Below, in pieces: positions 25,759-35,079 of a DNA stretch of 64,000 nucleotides; positions within the stretch are counted from its first letter, which is position 1; every line of letters begins with the position of its first letter. The notes beneath the pieces are model-generated. The model made no database searches, had not been told where the DNA came from, and saw nothing but the letters and a program-made list of their open reading frames with translations. The position numbers were made by a program, and so were the translations under genes. The stretch spans positions 655,093 to 719,092 of the forward strand of contig OY782871.2 in NCBI GenBank assembly GCA_963678555.2, in the 5' to 3' direction. Origin of the DNA: SABI01 sp963678555 (GTDB lineage: Bacteria > Spirochaetota > Spirochaetia > Sphaerochaetales > Sphaerochaetaceae).

Positions 25759-26790
25759 CTATTCGCCGGACAGTTCCGTGTTCTCCGCCATCTGCGTCAG
25801 CTTCCTGATCTGTTCGTCCTTTCCGAGAACGAGCACACTGCATCCCACTGTCAGAACTTCCTTTGGTCCGGGATTAAACCGCAGTTTTCCCCGGGCCTTG
25901 CGCATGGCGATGATGATGAGACCGGTCTTCTCGGGCAGACGTGCGTCCATAAGCGTGGTATCGGCCAGGGCGGAGCCAGATTGCACGGTGACCTCTCCGA
26001 GGTCCAGCACCTCGTCATCAAAACGGGTGATGGCATCAAGGAATGACACAACGTGCGGTCTCAGCATCAAGTAGGCCATACGTGTACCGCCTAGTTCATT
26101 CACCGAGATCGTCTTGTCGGCCCCTGCCCTCTTAAGCTTCCGGGAGGTTCCTTTCTCTATTGCCCGTGCGACGATCTGCAGCTTCGGGTTCATACCTCTC
26201 GCGGTGAGCACCGTGTAGACGGTATCGGCATCTGATGCAAGACAGCAGACCACACCCCGGGCTCTCGCGATTCCGGCCTCTTCCAGCACATCCTCATTCG
26301 TTGCATCTCCATGAATGACAAGAAGATTGCAGTCGTTCAGCTCCAGGATTCTCTCTGCATCGGATTCGATGACGACGCACTCAGTCTCTGCAAGCTTGAA
26401 CTGCTCAAGCACACTCGCTCCAGTCTGTCCTGCCCCGCATACGATGATATGATCCTTCAACTCAGCTATACGCTTGTTCATGGCTCTCCTCCTGATGATC
26501 TGCCGCATTCCCCCGTCTACAAAAAACGCAGCGAACTCCACCAGTGCATAGGAGATGATGCTGAGTCCGCCGAAGATGATGATGATAGTGAAGACTTTTC
26601 CTGCAGCGTCAAGTTCTCCCACCTCCCGAAAGCCTACCGTGGAGACGGTGATGATCGTCATATACAGGGCATCTATGAACGAAAGTCCGGCAATCAGCAT
26701 ATACCCTGCCGTTCCACCGGTGAGGAGGATAATCACGAGAATAGAGATAATGAGTCCCCTCGAAACGGCGGAGCCTCTCTTTACGTCCAC
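25759..26790 (-). CDS. Potassium channel with TrkA-N/TrkA-C regulatory domains
   Basis: 343 residues if the GTG at 26790 is used, which has AAGGAG 6 nt upstream; the frame is open to an ATG at 26859 but that extension has no ribosome-binding site. Two membrane helices (LIISILVIILLTGGTAGYM and VFTIIIIFGGLSIISYAL) flank a pore loop whose filter reads TVSTVGFREV rather than TVGYGD. The cytoplasmic part is an RCK/TrkA-N Rossmann domain (HIIVCGAGQTGASVLEQF) and a TrkA-C domain. The protein would conduct monovalent cations under nucleotide or ion control. It stands alone and faces the toxin-antitoxin pair. Confidence 0.88.
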   Translation of the reverse strand: MDVKRGSAVSRGLIISILVIILLTGGTAGYMLIAGLSFIDALYMTIITVSTVGFREVGELDAAGKVFTIIIIFGGLSIISYALVEFAAFFVDGGMRQIIRRRAMNKRIAELKDHIIVCGAGQTGASVLEQFKLAETECVVIESDAERILELNDCNLLVIHGDATNEDVLEEAGIARARGVVCCLASDADTVYTVLTARGMNPKLQIVARAIEKGTSRKLKRAGADKTISVNELGGTRMAYLMLRPHVVSFLDAITRFDDEVLDLGEVTVQSGSALADTTLMDARLPEKTGLIIIAMRKARGKLRFNPGPKEVLTVGCSVLVLGKDEQIRKLTQMAENTELSGE

Positions 26791-27172
26791 ACAATGCTCC
26801 TTTGCGTGCAGTATACCACGAGAGGAACCACAGGTGGCAGGAAAACAGCATTTCTGCATCCACAGCAGGCTCTATCCAGTTTTGCTGTCAGAGACATTTC
26901 TCTGTTTTTTTTGATTGCTTGATAGCAGTTTTGATAACAATAATGCAATGTACAAGGACTGGATTTGTGTCATTTTTTTCTCTGGACACGAAGTGGTTTC
27001 ATGCTTTGACCGGGAGCAAAAGTCAAGCCGAAGGCAAAGGATTACCTCCAATATTTGAATATATGTATGGGATTTTCCTGTGGGGGTTACCGTCCAAAGT
27101 CAGGCGTATGTACACCATGCGGGAAATTCAGGGTACAGGATATCTCTATCCGCGAAAGGAAACCGGTGCTTC
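26791..27172. other. Gene-free spacer
   Basis: About 380 bp between the channel gene start and the end of the ABC transporter operon. No gene or clear terminator is seen; a T-rich tract lies near 26906-26917. Confidence 0.35.
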
Positions 27173-27925
27173 TCACACAGGTATCACCAGGATATCGCCT
27201 TCCGTGTGTACCACCCGCACCTCGACCCCGTACACTTCGCGGATCAGTTCAGGGGTGATGATGCCTCGGTCTCCGAGTGCACTGACATGGCCGTCACAGA
27301 GGAAGAGAAACTTGTCACTGTAGCGGAGGGCGAGATTGATATCGTGCATCACCATTACGGCAGCGCGTGAACTGTTGTGTACCACATCCTGCAGCTTCTT
27401 CATCAGTCTGTGCTGGTTGAGGATGTCCAGAGAGCTCGTCGGTTCATCGAGCAGGATGATTCCGGGGTTCTGGGCAAGCGCCCGCACAATCTGCACGAGC
27501 TGGAACTCTCCCCCGCTCAGTTCATCCACATACCGCATCGCGATATCTTCGATCCCCATGAACCCGATTGCCTGTTCCACTGCACGGAAGTCAGCGGCAG
27601 CAGGTTCCCACCGGAAGTGAGGTTTGCGGCCGAGAAGGATCACATCGTAGACTTTTATCCTGGAGAGCTCTCCCCTCTGAGGTACCCAGCCGATCCTCCG
27701 TGCGATCTCTGCCGGTCTCATCCGAGCCAGATCCCGTCCGTCCAGTTCCACCGTTCCTCCCTGAGGATGCAGCACCCGGTTGAGACACTTCAGCAGTGTC
27801 GTCTTCCCCGCGCCGTTTCTCCCGAGGATGGCGAGGATCTCACCGTCAGTGACTTCGAAGGAGGTATCATGGATAATGCCCGTGCTGCGGTAGCTGAACT
27901 GCAGACCGTTGATCGTGAACATCAT
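27173..27925 (-). CDS. ABC transporter ATPase, siderophore/cobalamin (FecE/BtuD) type
   Basis: 250 residues. Walker A LGRNGAGKTTLL, signature LSGGEFQLVQ, Walker B IILLDEPTSSLD and H-loop MVMHDINLA are intact. The protein energises import by the permease encoded just upstream (overlap of 4 bp). It is the last gene of a three-gene operon (binding protein, permease, ATPase) for an iron chelate, cobalamin or related metal complex. The ligand cannot be told from sequence. Confidence 0.92.
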   Translation of the reverse strand: MMFTINGLQFSYRSTGIIHDTSFEVTDGEILAILGRNGAGKTTLLKCLNRVLHPQGGTVELDGRDLARMRPAEIARRIGWVPQRGELSRIKVYDVILLGRKPHFRWEPAAADFRAVEQAIGFMGIEDIAMRYVDELSGGEFQLVQIVRALAQNPGIILLDEPTSSLDILNQHRLMKKLQDVVHNSSRAAVMVMHDINLALRYSDKFLFLCDGHVSALGDRGIITPELIREVYGVEVRVVHTEGDILVIPV

Positions 27926-29019
27926 CGCCGGGCTCCCCGTGTCGCTATGAGAAGGTAGATGAACAGAGGACCACCGAGCAGACTGGTGAGGATACCCACC
28001 GGCAGCACCATAGGACTGAGAAGAGTCCTCGCAGCGGTATCGGCAAGGAGAAGGACAGTTGCACCGATCAGAGGGGAACCTGCCAGTAGAAAACGGTGAT
28101 CGCCGCCGAGTATCCTTCGCGCGATATGAGGACCGAGCAGACCGATGAAGGCGATGGTGCCGAAGAAGGAGACTACGATCGCCGAGAGGACAGATGCGCT
28201 GAGCATTCCGAGGACCCTGACTGAGCCTGTTCTGATACCGAGTCCCCGTGCCGTCTCCTCACCGGTATCCATGGCATTGAAATCCCATCGGTACCAGAAA
28301 CTCAAGGCGGCAATCGGCAGCAGTACGACTGAAGTGATGAAAAGAACCTGCCAGTTCGCCCGTCCAAGGTCACCGAAGGTCCAGGAGATGATACTCGCAA
28401 GCTGAATACTGTTTGCAAGGTACTGCATCAACGTCAACCCCGCTGAGAATATCGACCCGATCGCGATCCCTGCAAGGACCATCGACTCGGCCGTGATTCT
28501 TGTGAGAAGTGTGAGAAGGAGGATCGTCAGGGTCGAGAGGATCGAGAAGATGAACGCGGAGGCCGCTACCGTGAAGGTATCGCTGATCAGGATCGTCGAT
28601 GTGGTGCCCACACCGGCGTTCAGAAAGACGATGGCGAAAGAGGCTCCGAAGGCTGCCGCACTGGAAAGTCCGAGCGTATAGGGAGAGGCAAGAGGATTTC
28701 GCAGGACCGACTGCATCATCGTCCCCGAGAGGCTCAGACCCGCTCCCACGAGCAGAGCCGCGAGGATTCTGGGCATACGTACATCCCACACGATCCTGCC
28801 TGCCCCGCTGTGGTCGAACGTCAGGAGGCTGATCAGGACATCTGATACGGCTATCGGAATGGAACCTGCTGTTGCAGAAAAGAGAGCCAGGACGATCAGC
28901 AGCAGCGTACCTGCAGCGAGGAACAGGAGCTTCCTGTTGAGATATCCCCTGTACAGCACGTGCAGGGGAGCGAAAGAGGGATTCTCTGCCTGTGAGGTAT
29001 CCTTAGTGCCCTCTCTCAT
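27922..29019 (-). CDS. ABC transporter permease, FecCD/BtuC type
   Basis: 365 residues with about nine to ten hydrophobic segments. Family blocks include VWDVRMPRILAALLVGAGLS, SGTMMQSVLRNPLASPYTLG and FFGTIAFIGLLGPHIAR, then RILGGDHRFLLAGSPLIGA. It forms the membrane channel of the transporter as a homodimer. The start ATG directly follows the stop codon of the binding-protein gene without its own clear Shine-Dalgarno sequence, which suggests translational coupling. Confidence 0.93.
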   Translation of the reverse strand: MREGTKDTSQAENPSFAPLHVLYRGYLNRKLLFLAAGTLLLIVLALFSATAGSIPIAVSDVLISLLTFDHSGAGRIVWDVRMPRILAALLVGAGLSLSGTMMQSVLRNPLASPYTLGLSSAAAFGASFAIVFLNAGVGTTSTILISDTFTVAASAFIFSILSTLTILLLTLLTRITAESMVLAGIAIGSIFSAGLTLMQYLANSIQLASIISWTFGDLGRANWQVLFITSVVLLPIAALSFWYRWDFNAMDTGEETARGLGIRTGSVRVLGMLSASVLSAIVVSFFGTIAFIGLLGPHIARRILGGDHRFLLAGSPLIGATVLLLADTAARTLLSPMVLPVGILTSLLGGPLFIYLLIATRGARR

Positions 29020-30186
29020 CTACTCGAACCAGTCGACACGTTTCACTCCGGCGCCCTGTACACGTACGACCGTCTCATGATCGAGGTCGGTCCCGGCTCT
29101 GGAAGTGAAGAAGAGATGCCAGATCTCATCTGCCTTCTCCTCGATGGAGATGTCTGCAAACACCTCGGGATACAGTATCTTGCCCACGGCGTATACATTG
29201 ATCAGCTGGTTCTCCCAGTTCGTACCGTAGTATTTGTAGACGAAGGTCGTGTACACCTGCCGGTCTCTGAATGCAGGGACAAGGTCTTCAAGCACCTCCC
29301 TGTTGTCAGAGAAGCCGGACCGGGAGAGCTTCACATTGGCGGCATCGATGAACACGTACTGCGGTGCGGATGCAATCAGGTCCTCTACAGAGGTCATGTA
29401 GGGTTGACGGTTCCCTGTGGGGTTGGTCGGCATCACATTCAGAGTGCCGGTCAGGTCGAAGGGAAGATAGTCTCCTGTCGTTCTCAGCAGATCCGCCGGA
29501 CCGTAGTACATCATCCCCCCCGCATAGGCCTTCGCAGGCTCCAAAACGTTCTGAGAGCGTACGGCAAGGTCCTGCAGTGCTTCTTCAATACCGGAAATAA
29601 GCTCATCAGAGCGCTTCGAGCGGTCAAGAATGGTCCCCAGGGTATCAAGCTGCCGGAAGAACAGATCTGTATCATAGAATTCCAGGTCCACATCCACGGC
29701 GAATACAGGAATTCCCGTCACCTCCTGAAGATGGTCGAGCTGGCCGATATCCCTCTGCGAGGAGATGATGAGATCAGGGTCGGCTGCGATAAGTCCTTCA
29801 ACGTTCTCACTGCTGCCGATCGAAGGCAGTTCTCTCAGTTCAGGTCGTGCCAGACGGTAGGTCGCGAGCTGGAAGAACCCGTAGTCACTCTTCTCCCTTC
29901 CGTGTCCGGAGTCCTCCACGGCGATGACCTTGTCGGTCGCATCAAGGTACGAGACCAGACGGAGAGAGCCTGCCTCAAGAGCGATGAGAGAATCGACACT
30001 CCGCGGTACGCTCACAGTTCTGCCTCGCATATCGGTAACTGTCACACTACTCTCGAGAGCCTCTGTTTCTTCCTCCGCCTGTGCTGCCCCCGACAGCCCC
30101 GCGGTGCACACGGCAAGAAACAGAGTGAGCAGAATCACCATACACGGCGTTCTCAGAACTCGTGAACGTACTACCATAAACTTCAT
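29020..30186 (-). CDS. Periplasmic binding protein of the metal-chelate ABC transporter
   Basis: 388 residues. A signal peptide (VILLTLFLAVCTAGLSGAAQA) is followed by a class III binding protein fold: TVTDMRGRTVSVPRSVDSL, GLIAADPDLIISSQRDIGQL and VYTTFVYKYYGTNWENQLIN. The last block is frequent in iron/metal-complex binding proteins of anaerobes. AAGGAGA precedes the ATG. No Fur box or cobalamin riboswitch could be recognised in the short leader (30187-30290). Confidence 0.9.
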   Translation of the reverse strand: MKFMVVRSRVLRTPCMVILLTLFLAVCTAGLSGAAQAEEETEALESSVTVTDMRGRTVSVPRSVDSLIALEAGSLRLVSYLDATDKVIAVEDSGHGREKSDYGFFQLATYRLARPELRELPSIGSSENVEGLIAADPDLIISSQRDIGQLDHLQEVTGIPVFAVDVDLEFYDTDLFFRQLDTLGTILDRSKRSDELISGIEEALQDLAVRSQNVLEPAKAYAGGMMYYGPADLLRTTGDYLPFDLTGTLNVMPTNPTGNRQPYMTSVEDLIASAPQYVFIDAANVKLSRSGFSDNREVLEDLVPAFRDRQVYTTFVYKYYGTNWENQLINVYAVGKILYPEVFADISIEEKADEIWHLFFTSRAGTDLDHETVVRVQGAGVKRVDWFE

Positions 30187-30406
30187 AGCGTATCTCCTTG
30201 TTTCGGGAATCGCATCCTCACGAGCACGTACCCGTCATATGGTCGGCAAAGGCGTCCAATAGTAGCACCTTTTTCCCATTTCGTGTTACTGAGTGAAACC
30301 TAGCCGGTTTTTCACCTTCCCGTCAATACCCCACGTACCATACGGAGCTCACAAAACAGCGGTACGTGGTTCCCTCCGGGGCTCAACACGAGATAGCTCC
30401 ATCGGA

Positions 30407-30419
30407 TATACTCATGGGT
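30407..30419 (+). promoter_or_regulatory. -10 hexamer 7 nt before the ybaK-like ATG
   Basis: TATACT at 30407-30412 ends 7 nt before the ATG at 30420, and no Shine-Dalgarno sequence is present. No good -35 hexamer is visible. This is consistent with, but does not prove, a leaderless transcript. Confidence 0.35.
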
Positions 30420-30887
30420 ATGGAGAAGACGAATGCAGTGAGAGTGCTCGATCAGGCACATATTCCCTATACCTTGAGTACATACGAGGTTGATGAGAAG
30501 GACCTCAGCGCACCGGCAGTGGCGGCAAAGGCAGGACTCGATATCGAACGGGTATTCAAGACTCTTGTGCTCAGAGGCTCTTCAGGTGCAGTCATCGTCT
30601 GTATCATCCCCGGGGGCTATGAACTCGATCTCAGGAAAGCGGCGAATGCAGCGGGGGAGAAGAAGGTCCAGATGGTGGCAGTCAGGGAAATACTGGCCCT
30701 CACCGGCTATATCCGCGGCGGGTGCTCACCCATAGGAATGAAACGGAGCTATGAGACCTATATTGACGAATCCTGTCAGCTGTACGGGAGCATATACGTC
30801 AGCGCAGGTATCCGCGGACTCCAGATCGCTCTTGACCCTGAAGACCTGTGTACACTGACCCACGCCCATATCGCGGACCTGGTATGA
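30420..30887 (+). CDS. YbaK/EbsC-family aminoacyl-tRNA deacylase
   Basis: 155 residues. It begins MEKTNAVRVLDQAHIPYTLS and contains KAGLDIERVFKTLVLRG, AANAAGEKKVQMV and YIRGGCSPIGMKRSYETYID, the usual YbaK signature. YbaK hydrolyses Cys-tRNA(Pro), which corrects prolyl-tRNA synthetase errors. The start at 30420 is preferred over in-frame starts at 30366 (GTG) and 30414 because homologs begin here. No ribosome-binding site fits any of them. Confidence 0.88.
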   Translation: MEKTNAVRVLDQAHIPYTLSTYEVDEKDLSAPAVAAKAGLDIERVFKTLVLRGSSGAVIVCIIPGGYELDLRKAANAAGEKKVQMVAVREILALTGYIRGGCSPIGMKRSYETYIDESCQLYGSIYVSAGIRGLQIALDPEDLCTLTHAHIADLV

Positions 30888-30973
30888 TGGCTGGGAATGG
30901 AATACCTACCGGCTGACCCTTCACCTAGTGACAGATACTCCATTTTTCACTAGAGTGACTGAGGAGGGTCACC

Positions 30974-31663
30974 ATGGACAATGTCACCGTATTATCAGTT
31001 GGAGGATCGATCATCTCACCGGAAGGAGTCGATACCGTATTCATCGGACAGTTCCGCAAGGCGATCATGGGATACCTTGAGGAGAACCAGGAAGCACGCC
31101 TTATCCTCGTGACCGGAGGCGGGTACCCCGCACGGCTGTATCAGAACGGCTACAAGGCAGTATGCTCCCTGGTCAGCGATCATGAACTCGACATGATCGG
31201 TATCGCGGCAACACGGCTCAACGGTGCTCTGATGAAAGCAGTCTTCGCCGATGTGTGCTTTGATGAGGTCGTAACCGACCCGAGTGCGGACATCGCCTTC
31301 AGCGGACGGATTCTGATAGCCGCAGGGTGGAAGCCGGGATTCAGCAGCGACACTGATGCCGTGTTCCTGGCCAGACGGTTCGGTGCGAAACAGGTGATCA
31401 ACCTCTCGAACATCAAAAAGGTGTATACTGCAGACCCTGCAGTGGACCCGGATGCCACCGCGCTGGATGCGGTCTCGTGGGATGATTTCCGCTCCATGGT
31501 GGGTGATACCTGGACACCGGGGAAGAACCTCCCGTTTGACCCTATCGCTTCCAGAGAGGCACAGGAGGGGAACCTGAACGTCATCTGCGCTGATGGAAGG
31601 AATATCGATAACACCCTCAACATTCTCAACTCGAAGGAGTTCATAGGCACCCTGATCTCCTAG
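30974..31663 (+). CDS. pyrH: UMP kinase, archaeal type
   Basis: 229 residues of the amino acid kinase superfamily. Motifs are VLSVGGSIISPEG (phosphate loop), LILVTGGGYPARLY, DMIGIAATRLNGAL, GWKPGFSSDTDAVFLA and NLSNIKKVYTADP. It phosphorylates UMP to UDP with ATP. The shorter length and the VGGS opening resemble the archaeal-type enzyme more than E. coli PyrH. GAGGAGGG precedes the ATG. It converges on the radical SAM gene with 39 bp between them. Confidence 0.85.
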   Translation: MDNVTVLSVGGSIISPEGVDTVFIGQFRKAIMGYLEENQEARLILVTGGGYPARLYQNGYKAVCSLVSDHELDMIGIAATRLNGALMKAVFADVCFDEVVTDPSADIAFSGRILIAAGWKPGFSSDTDAVFLARRFGAKQVINLSNIKKVYTADPAVDPDATALDAVSWDDFRSMVGDTWTPGKNLPFDPIASREAQEGNLNVICADGRNIDNTLNILNSKEFIGTLIS

Positions 31664-31702
31664 CGTCAGGCAACGGGAGAGCACAGGCGGAATCAGCGTC
31701 TC

Positions 31703-32644
31703 CTACAGCTCTCCCCGATGGCGGATGAACGACTCGAGAGGAACGGCGAAGCCCTCCGGGAAAGGATTTTTTCTGGTGAAATCGGGTATCCAGTCGATGG
31801 AGTCTTCCAATTCCTGAACAAACCCCTCCTCAATCCCGAACTCATCAAGATAGCCCAGAAGAGTTTCGTATTCCTTCTCACTCACCGGATCAAACCGTTC
31901 ACTGCCGAACGGGTCGGAGAACTGCACCATAAGGGACAGATGTGCATGTGCCTTCAACTCCCGAGAGAACCAGGACAGGACATCCCGGGTACTGGCCATC
32001 TCTCCGGGATAGACAAGGTGCCTCACGAGGATACCGGACAGTCTTCCCTCGGTATCATACGAAGTGACCCGATGTTTTCCTGTCAGGTACTCCATGACCG
32101 AGGCAATACTGTCAGTATAGCTTCCGTAGCCACAGAACCGTTCAGCGACCGTCCTGTCACGCGTCTTGATGTCGATCAGGTAGAGATCGATCAGGTCATC
32201 GATGAGCTCAAGAGCCTCGGGACGTTCAAACCCTGAAGTGTTCCACACGACAGGAAGGGTAAGACCCTCCTCCCTGGCCATCAGCAGAGAATCCCTGATC
32301 GAAGGGATGAAGTGGGTGCCGGTAATGAGATTGATGCTCGCCGCTCCCATGTGGGCGAGTTCAAGCATGTAGCGACTGAGTTCATAGGGGGTGACCGGGG
32401 TGTACAGCGGGGTGTCCCGTCGGCTTATCTGATGGTTCTGGCAGTACGGACAGTGAAGAGTGCACCCGGAGAAGAAGATCGTCCCCGATCCGTGTGCTCC
32501 GCTGACAGGAGGCTCTTCCCCCGTATGAAGACCGATCCAGGCAATGTTCATCACATCGCTCTGATTGCAGACACCCCGTTCTCCCTTTGTGCGGTCCACC
32601 CTGCATCGATGCGGACAGAGCTCACACCTCATGTACTGATCCAT
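31703..32644 (-). CDS. Radical SAM protein, pyruvate formate-lyase activase-like
   Basis: 313 residues from the ATG at 32644, which has AAAGGGG 5 nt upstream; the frame extends to a GTG at 32662. An N-terminal CELCPHRC and GVC cysteine group precedes the radical SAM motif in FFSGCTLHCPYCQN. Other blocks are LITGTHFIPSIRDSL and LYLIDIKTRD. This is the PflA-related (AmmeMemoRadiSam-like) clade that bears extra N-terminal cysteines. The substrate is not known and no glycyl-radical enzyme gene is adjacent. Confidence 0.85.
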   Translation of the reverse strand: MDQYMRCELCPHRCRVDRTKGERGVCNQSDVMNIAWIGLHTGEEPPVSGAHGSGTIFFSGCTLHCPYCQNHQISRRDTPLYTPVTPYELSRYMLELAHMGAASINLITGTHFIPSIRDSLLMAREEGLTLPVVWNTSGFERPEALELIDDLIDLYLIDIKTRDRTVAERFCGYGSYTDSIASVMEYLTGKHRVTSYDTEGRLSGILVRHLVYPGEMASTRDVLSWFSRELKAHAHLSLMVQFSDPFGSERFDPVSEKEYETLLGYLDEFGIEEGFVQELEDSIDWIPDFTRKNPFPEGFAVPLESFIRHRGEL

Positions 32645-32694
32645 ACCATCCCCTTTGTTCACACCTCAGCTTGACCCTGCCGGTAAAATATACC

Positions 32695-33735
32695 ATGGTA
32701 GGGAGCATGGGACTGTTTGAGTATCTCAGAAAGAGAAGACAGAGTGAAGAGGTCATACGAAAGGAGCGGTTTATCCTCACCATAGACGGGGGTGGAAGCC
32801 GGGGGATCATTCCCGCAACCGTCCTGTCACGTATCGAGGAACTCCTTCCTACCCTCGGTCTCTCTACCCGCATCACCGACCATTTCGACCTGATCGCAGG
32901 AACCAGTACCGGAGGTCTGATAGCACTGGCGCTCACTGTCCCCGACCCGTCCTACTTCTCCATGCCGTACGGAAGGGCCGGCCGTGCACACAGGATCGCA
33001 TCGCTCTACCGCGAGGAGAGTTCGACGATCTTTCCCAAACCGAATCCGTTCCTCCCTACGCAGTTCATCAATCAGCTGTTCACAAGCAAGTACGAGGACG
33101 ATTCCTTCAACGACCTGCTCAGCACTGTCTTCAACAGGACACTGATGGAGGACGCGCTGAAACCGGTGATGGTCGTCACCTATGATTACCTGAACGACCA
33201 CCCTCACCTTCTCACCAGCTACGGCAGCGGGAAGGTATCCATGCGGAAGGCGGCCCGCGCGACCTGCGCCGCGCCCACGTACTTCTCTCCTGTTGTCCTT
33301 GATTCCCACCTCCACCTGATCGATGGCGGTATCGTTGCGAACAACCCGGTACTGTACGCCTATCGGGAGGCGAAACAGCTCTTTCCCGATACGGACACCT
33401 TCCATATCCTCTCCCTCTCCACCGGGAATGCGGGGCCGACCCTTGAGTACACTCGTGCAAACAGGGGCGTTCTCTCCTGGATGGACCCGACCAAGGGAAC
33501 ACCGCTGTACCGGCTGTATGCCTCCTCACAGATGCAGACAGCTGACCTCATCGCTCAGTCACTTGAGGCAGTCCGGTACCTGAGAATACACAACACGAAA
33601 TCGCGCTACATCCGACTTGACGAGACCGATGAGGAAGTCCTGGCCGAGATGACAGCGTACGGTCATGACCTCTACGAGGAGTTTGAACAGGATATCATCA
33701 GGTTCTTTTCTCCTCTGAGAGCCGCAAAGGAGTAG
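32695..33735 (+). CDS. Patatin-like phospholipase
   Basis: 346 residues from the ATG at 32695; the ATG at 32707 is an equal alternative and neither has a well-spaced Shine-Dalgarno sequence. The patatin catalytic layout is complete: oxyanion loop ILTIDGGGSRGIIP, nucleophile elbow GTSTGGL (Ser) and LIDGGIVANNPVLYA (Asp). It lacks a signal peptide, so it is probably cytosolic. In general these enzymes are acyl hydrolases. The 134-residue gene 5 bp downstream is probably co-transcribed. No cyclic-nucleotide synthase is nearby, which argues against a CBASS effector. Confidence 0.88.
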   Translation: MVGSMGLFEYLRKRRQSEEVIRKERFILTIDGGGSRGIIPATVLSRIEELLPTLGLSTRITDHFDLIAGTSTGGLIALALTVPDPSYFSMPYGRAGRAHRIASLYREESSTIFPKPNPFLPTQFINQLFTSKYEDDSFNDLLSTVFNRTLMEDALKPVMVVTYDYLNDHPHLLTSYGSGKVSMRKAARATCAAPTYFSPVVLDSHLHLIDGGIVANNPVLYAYREAKQLFPDTDTFHILSLSTGNAGPTLEYTRANRGVLSWMDPTKGTPLYRLYASSQMQTADLIAQSLEAVRYLRIHNTKSRYIRLDETDEEVLAEMTAYGHDLYEEFEQDIIRFFSPLRAAKE

Positions 33736-33739
33736 CTTC

Positions 33740-34144
33740 GTGTCATTTTCCGATCCACGGCAGGTAGAGCTCGAAACACGGATGAGAGAGCTGCTCGATC
33801 TGCTTGATGACCATCTGGAACAGACCTATGACGGAGCCTTCCGGCTCCATCCCAACCGCCCCCCGAGGGGAAGGGCGGCCCGTGTCGCCTACGACGGTCT
33901 GTTCAGTACGGGAGTGAAGTTCACCCTCGGATACGGATCCGAAGCAGGAAAAGGATACCTTGTCGATGTCGAGATATCGACTCTGGACAGGGTGAACCCT
34001 GAACAGCGCGCCCAAATAGAAGACGATGCTGTCAGGTTCCTCTCAGCTCATCTGAAGGAGTTCTTTCCCGAAAGGGAACTGAGGATCGTCAAGGACGGGA
34101 AGGTCTACAAGATCGTGGGAGACTTCTCCCTCGGAACGCTCTAG
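33740..34144 (+). CDS. Hypothetical protein, 134 residues
   Basis: No family is recognised. It starts at a GTG 5 bp after the patatin gene. The sequence is soluble and mixed alpha/beta: a helical start (LETRMRELLDLLDDHLEQT), a basic stretch (NRPPRGRAARVAYDG), and later IVKDGKVYKIVGDFSL. No signal peptide or membrane segment. Tight coupling suggests a role connected with the lipase, which is inference only. Confidence 0.6.
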   Translation: MSFSDPRQVELETRMRELLDLLDDHLEQTYDGAFRLHPNRPPRGRAARVAYDGLFSTGVKFTLGYGSEAGKGYLVDVEISTLDRVNPEQRAQIEDDAVRFLSAHLKEFFPERELRIVKDGKVYKIVGDFSLGTL

Positions 34145-34180
34145 AGGTATCAAAGCTGTTCTCAGAAGGCAGCCGGAAAC

Positions 34181-35017
34181 TCAGGAAAGAGCGAGCAGTT
34201 CCCGGGTGATGCGTTCGACTGAAACCCCGTGCGAGACAGGAACGTTCTGTGCATAAGACACCTCGATCGCCCGTTTCACCAGCTGCGCACTGTGTGACAC
34301 TGCCGTAAAGAAGTCAGAGCCTGTCAGGAGCTTTCCGGTCAGGATACTGGCAAACAGATCTCCGCACCCGGGATAGGTCACCGGAAGCTGATCCTGTCTG
34401 AAGATCTGTTCCGTACCGCTCAGAGCGTCATAGGATACCACGCAGGTCTCGTTTCCCCGGAGGACACTTGTGATGGCCACACGCTTCGCTCCCATACGTG
34501 ACAGTTCCTTCGCCCACCGCAGAGCCTCATCCCCTGACATATCCTGACGGTAGCTGTGGTCGAGGAGAATAGCAGCCTCGGTCAGATTCGGAGTTATCAC
34601 ATCAGCATCGCGGATCAGGGAACGCATTCCATCGACCATCGAGGTCGACATCGGTCCATAGAACTCCCCGTTATCACCCATGACAGGATCTACCACGACA
34701 AGGGGAGCGTGTTTCTTCTGCCAGCCGATGACCTCCCTCACGAACTCGATCGAAGCCGCGGAACCGAGGAAACCCGAGTATACAGCATCAAAGGAGAGCT
34801 CGAGTCTCTTCCAGTGGGAAAACACTGCGTAGAGATCCTCGGTGAGGTCACGATAATGATACCCGCTGAACCCGTCACTCTGGGTGGACAGAAGAGCGGT
34901 CGGCAGGGGGGACACCTCGATCCCCATCATGCTTAATGCCGGTATGACGACAGTGAGCGAGGATTTGGCATAGCAGGACAGATCGTGGATGGCAGCTACG
35001 GTATTCATGCGCTCCAT
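34181..35017 (-). CDS. pdxY: Pyridoxal/pyridoxamine kinase
   Basis: 278 residues from the ATG at 35017 (homologs start near here; a second ATG is at 35008, and the open frame to 35143 runs into the neighbouring gene's promoter). Ribokinase-fold motifs of PdxY/PdxK are present: AIHDLSCYAKSSLTVVIPAL, LSTQSDGFSGYH, LVVVDPVMGDNGEFYG, ITPNLTEAAILL and the catalytic-base loop YPGCGDLFASIL. It salvages pyridoxal or pyridoxamine to the 5'-phosphate. It is divergent from the phosphoglucomutase gene. Confidence 0.88.
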   Translation of the reverse strand: MERMNTVAAIHDLSCYAKSSLTVVIPALSMMGIEVSPLPTALLSTQSDGFSGYHYRDLTEDLYAVFSHWKRLELSFDAVYSGFLGSAASIEFVREVIGWQKKHAPLVVVDPVMGDNGEFYGPMSTSMVDGMRSLIRDADVITPNLTEAAILLDHSYRQDMSGDEALRWAKELSRMGAKRVAITSVLRGNETCVVSYDALSGTEQIFRQDQLPVTYPGCGDLFASILTGKLLTGSDFFTAVSHSAQLVKRAIEVSYAQNVPVSHGVSVERITRELLALS

Positions 35018-35079
35018 ACTATATCTCTTGAGATAACGATACAAGAGGGATATACTTTCTTCACGAAACGGGAGAGTAC

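Noticed and set aside
29077..30165. Long plus-strand open frame (362 codons) opposite the ABC binding protein
   Set aside because: The minus-strand frame has a signal peptide and clear family motifs; the plus frame has none, and is an antisense artefact of codon bias.
30187..30419. Riboswitch (cobalamin type) before the metal-chelate transporter
   Set aside because: Only about 100-200 bp of leader is present and no B12-box-like conserved segment or terminator fork was seen.
31674..31715. 8-bp inverted repeat as terminator between pyrH and the radical SAM gene
   Set aside because: The right arm lies inside the radical SAM coding end, the loop is 25 nt and no T run follows on either strand.
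32707..33735. Patatin gene as a CBASS-type phage-defence effector
   Set aside because: No cyclic oligonucleotide synthase, ubiquitin-like transfer genes or other defence genes lie nearby; the neighbours are housekeeping genes.
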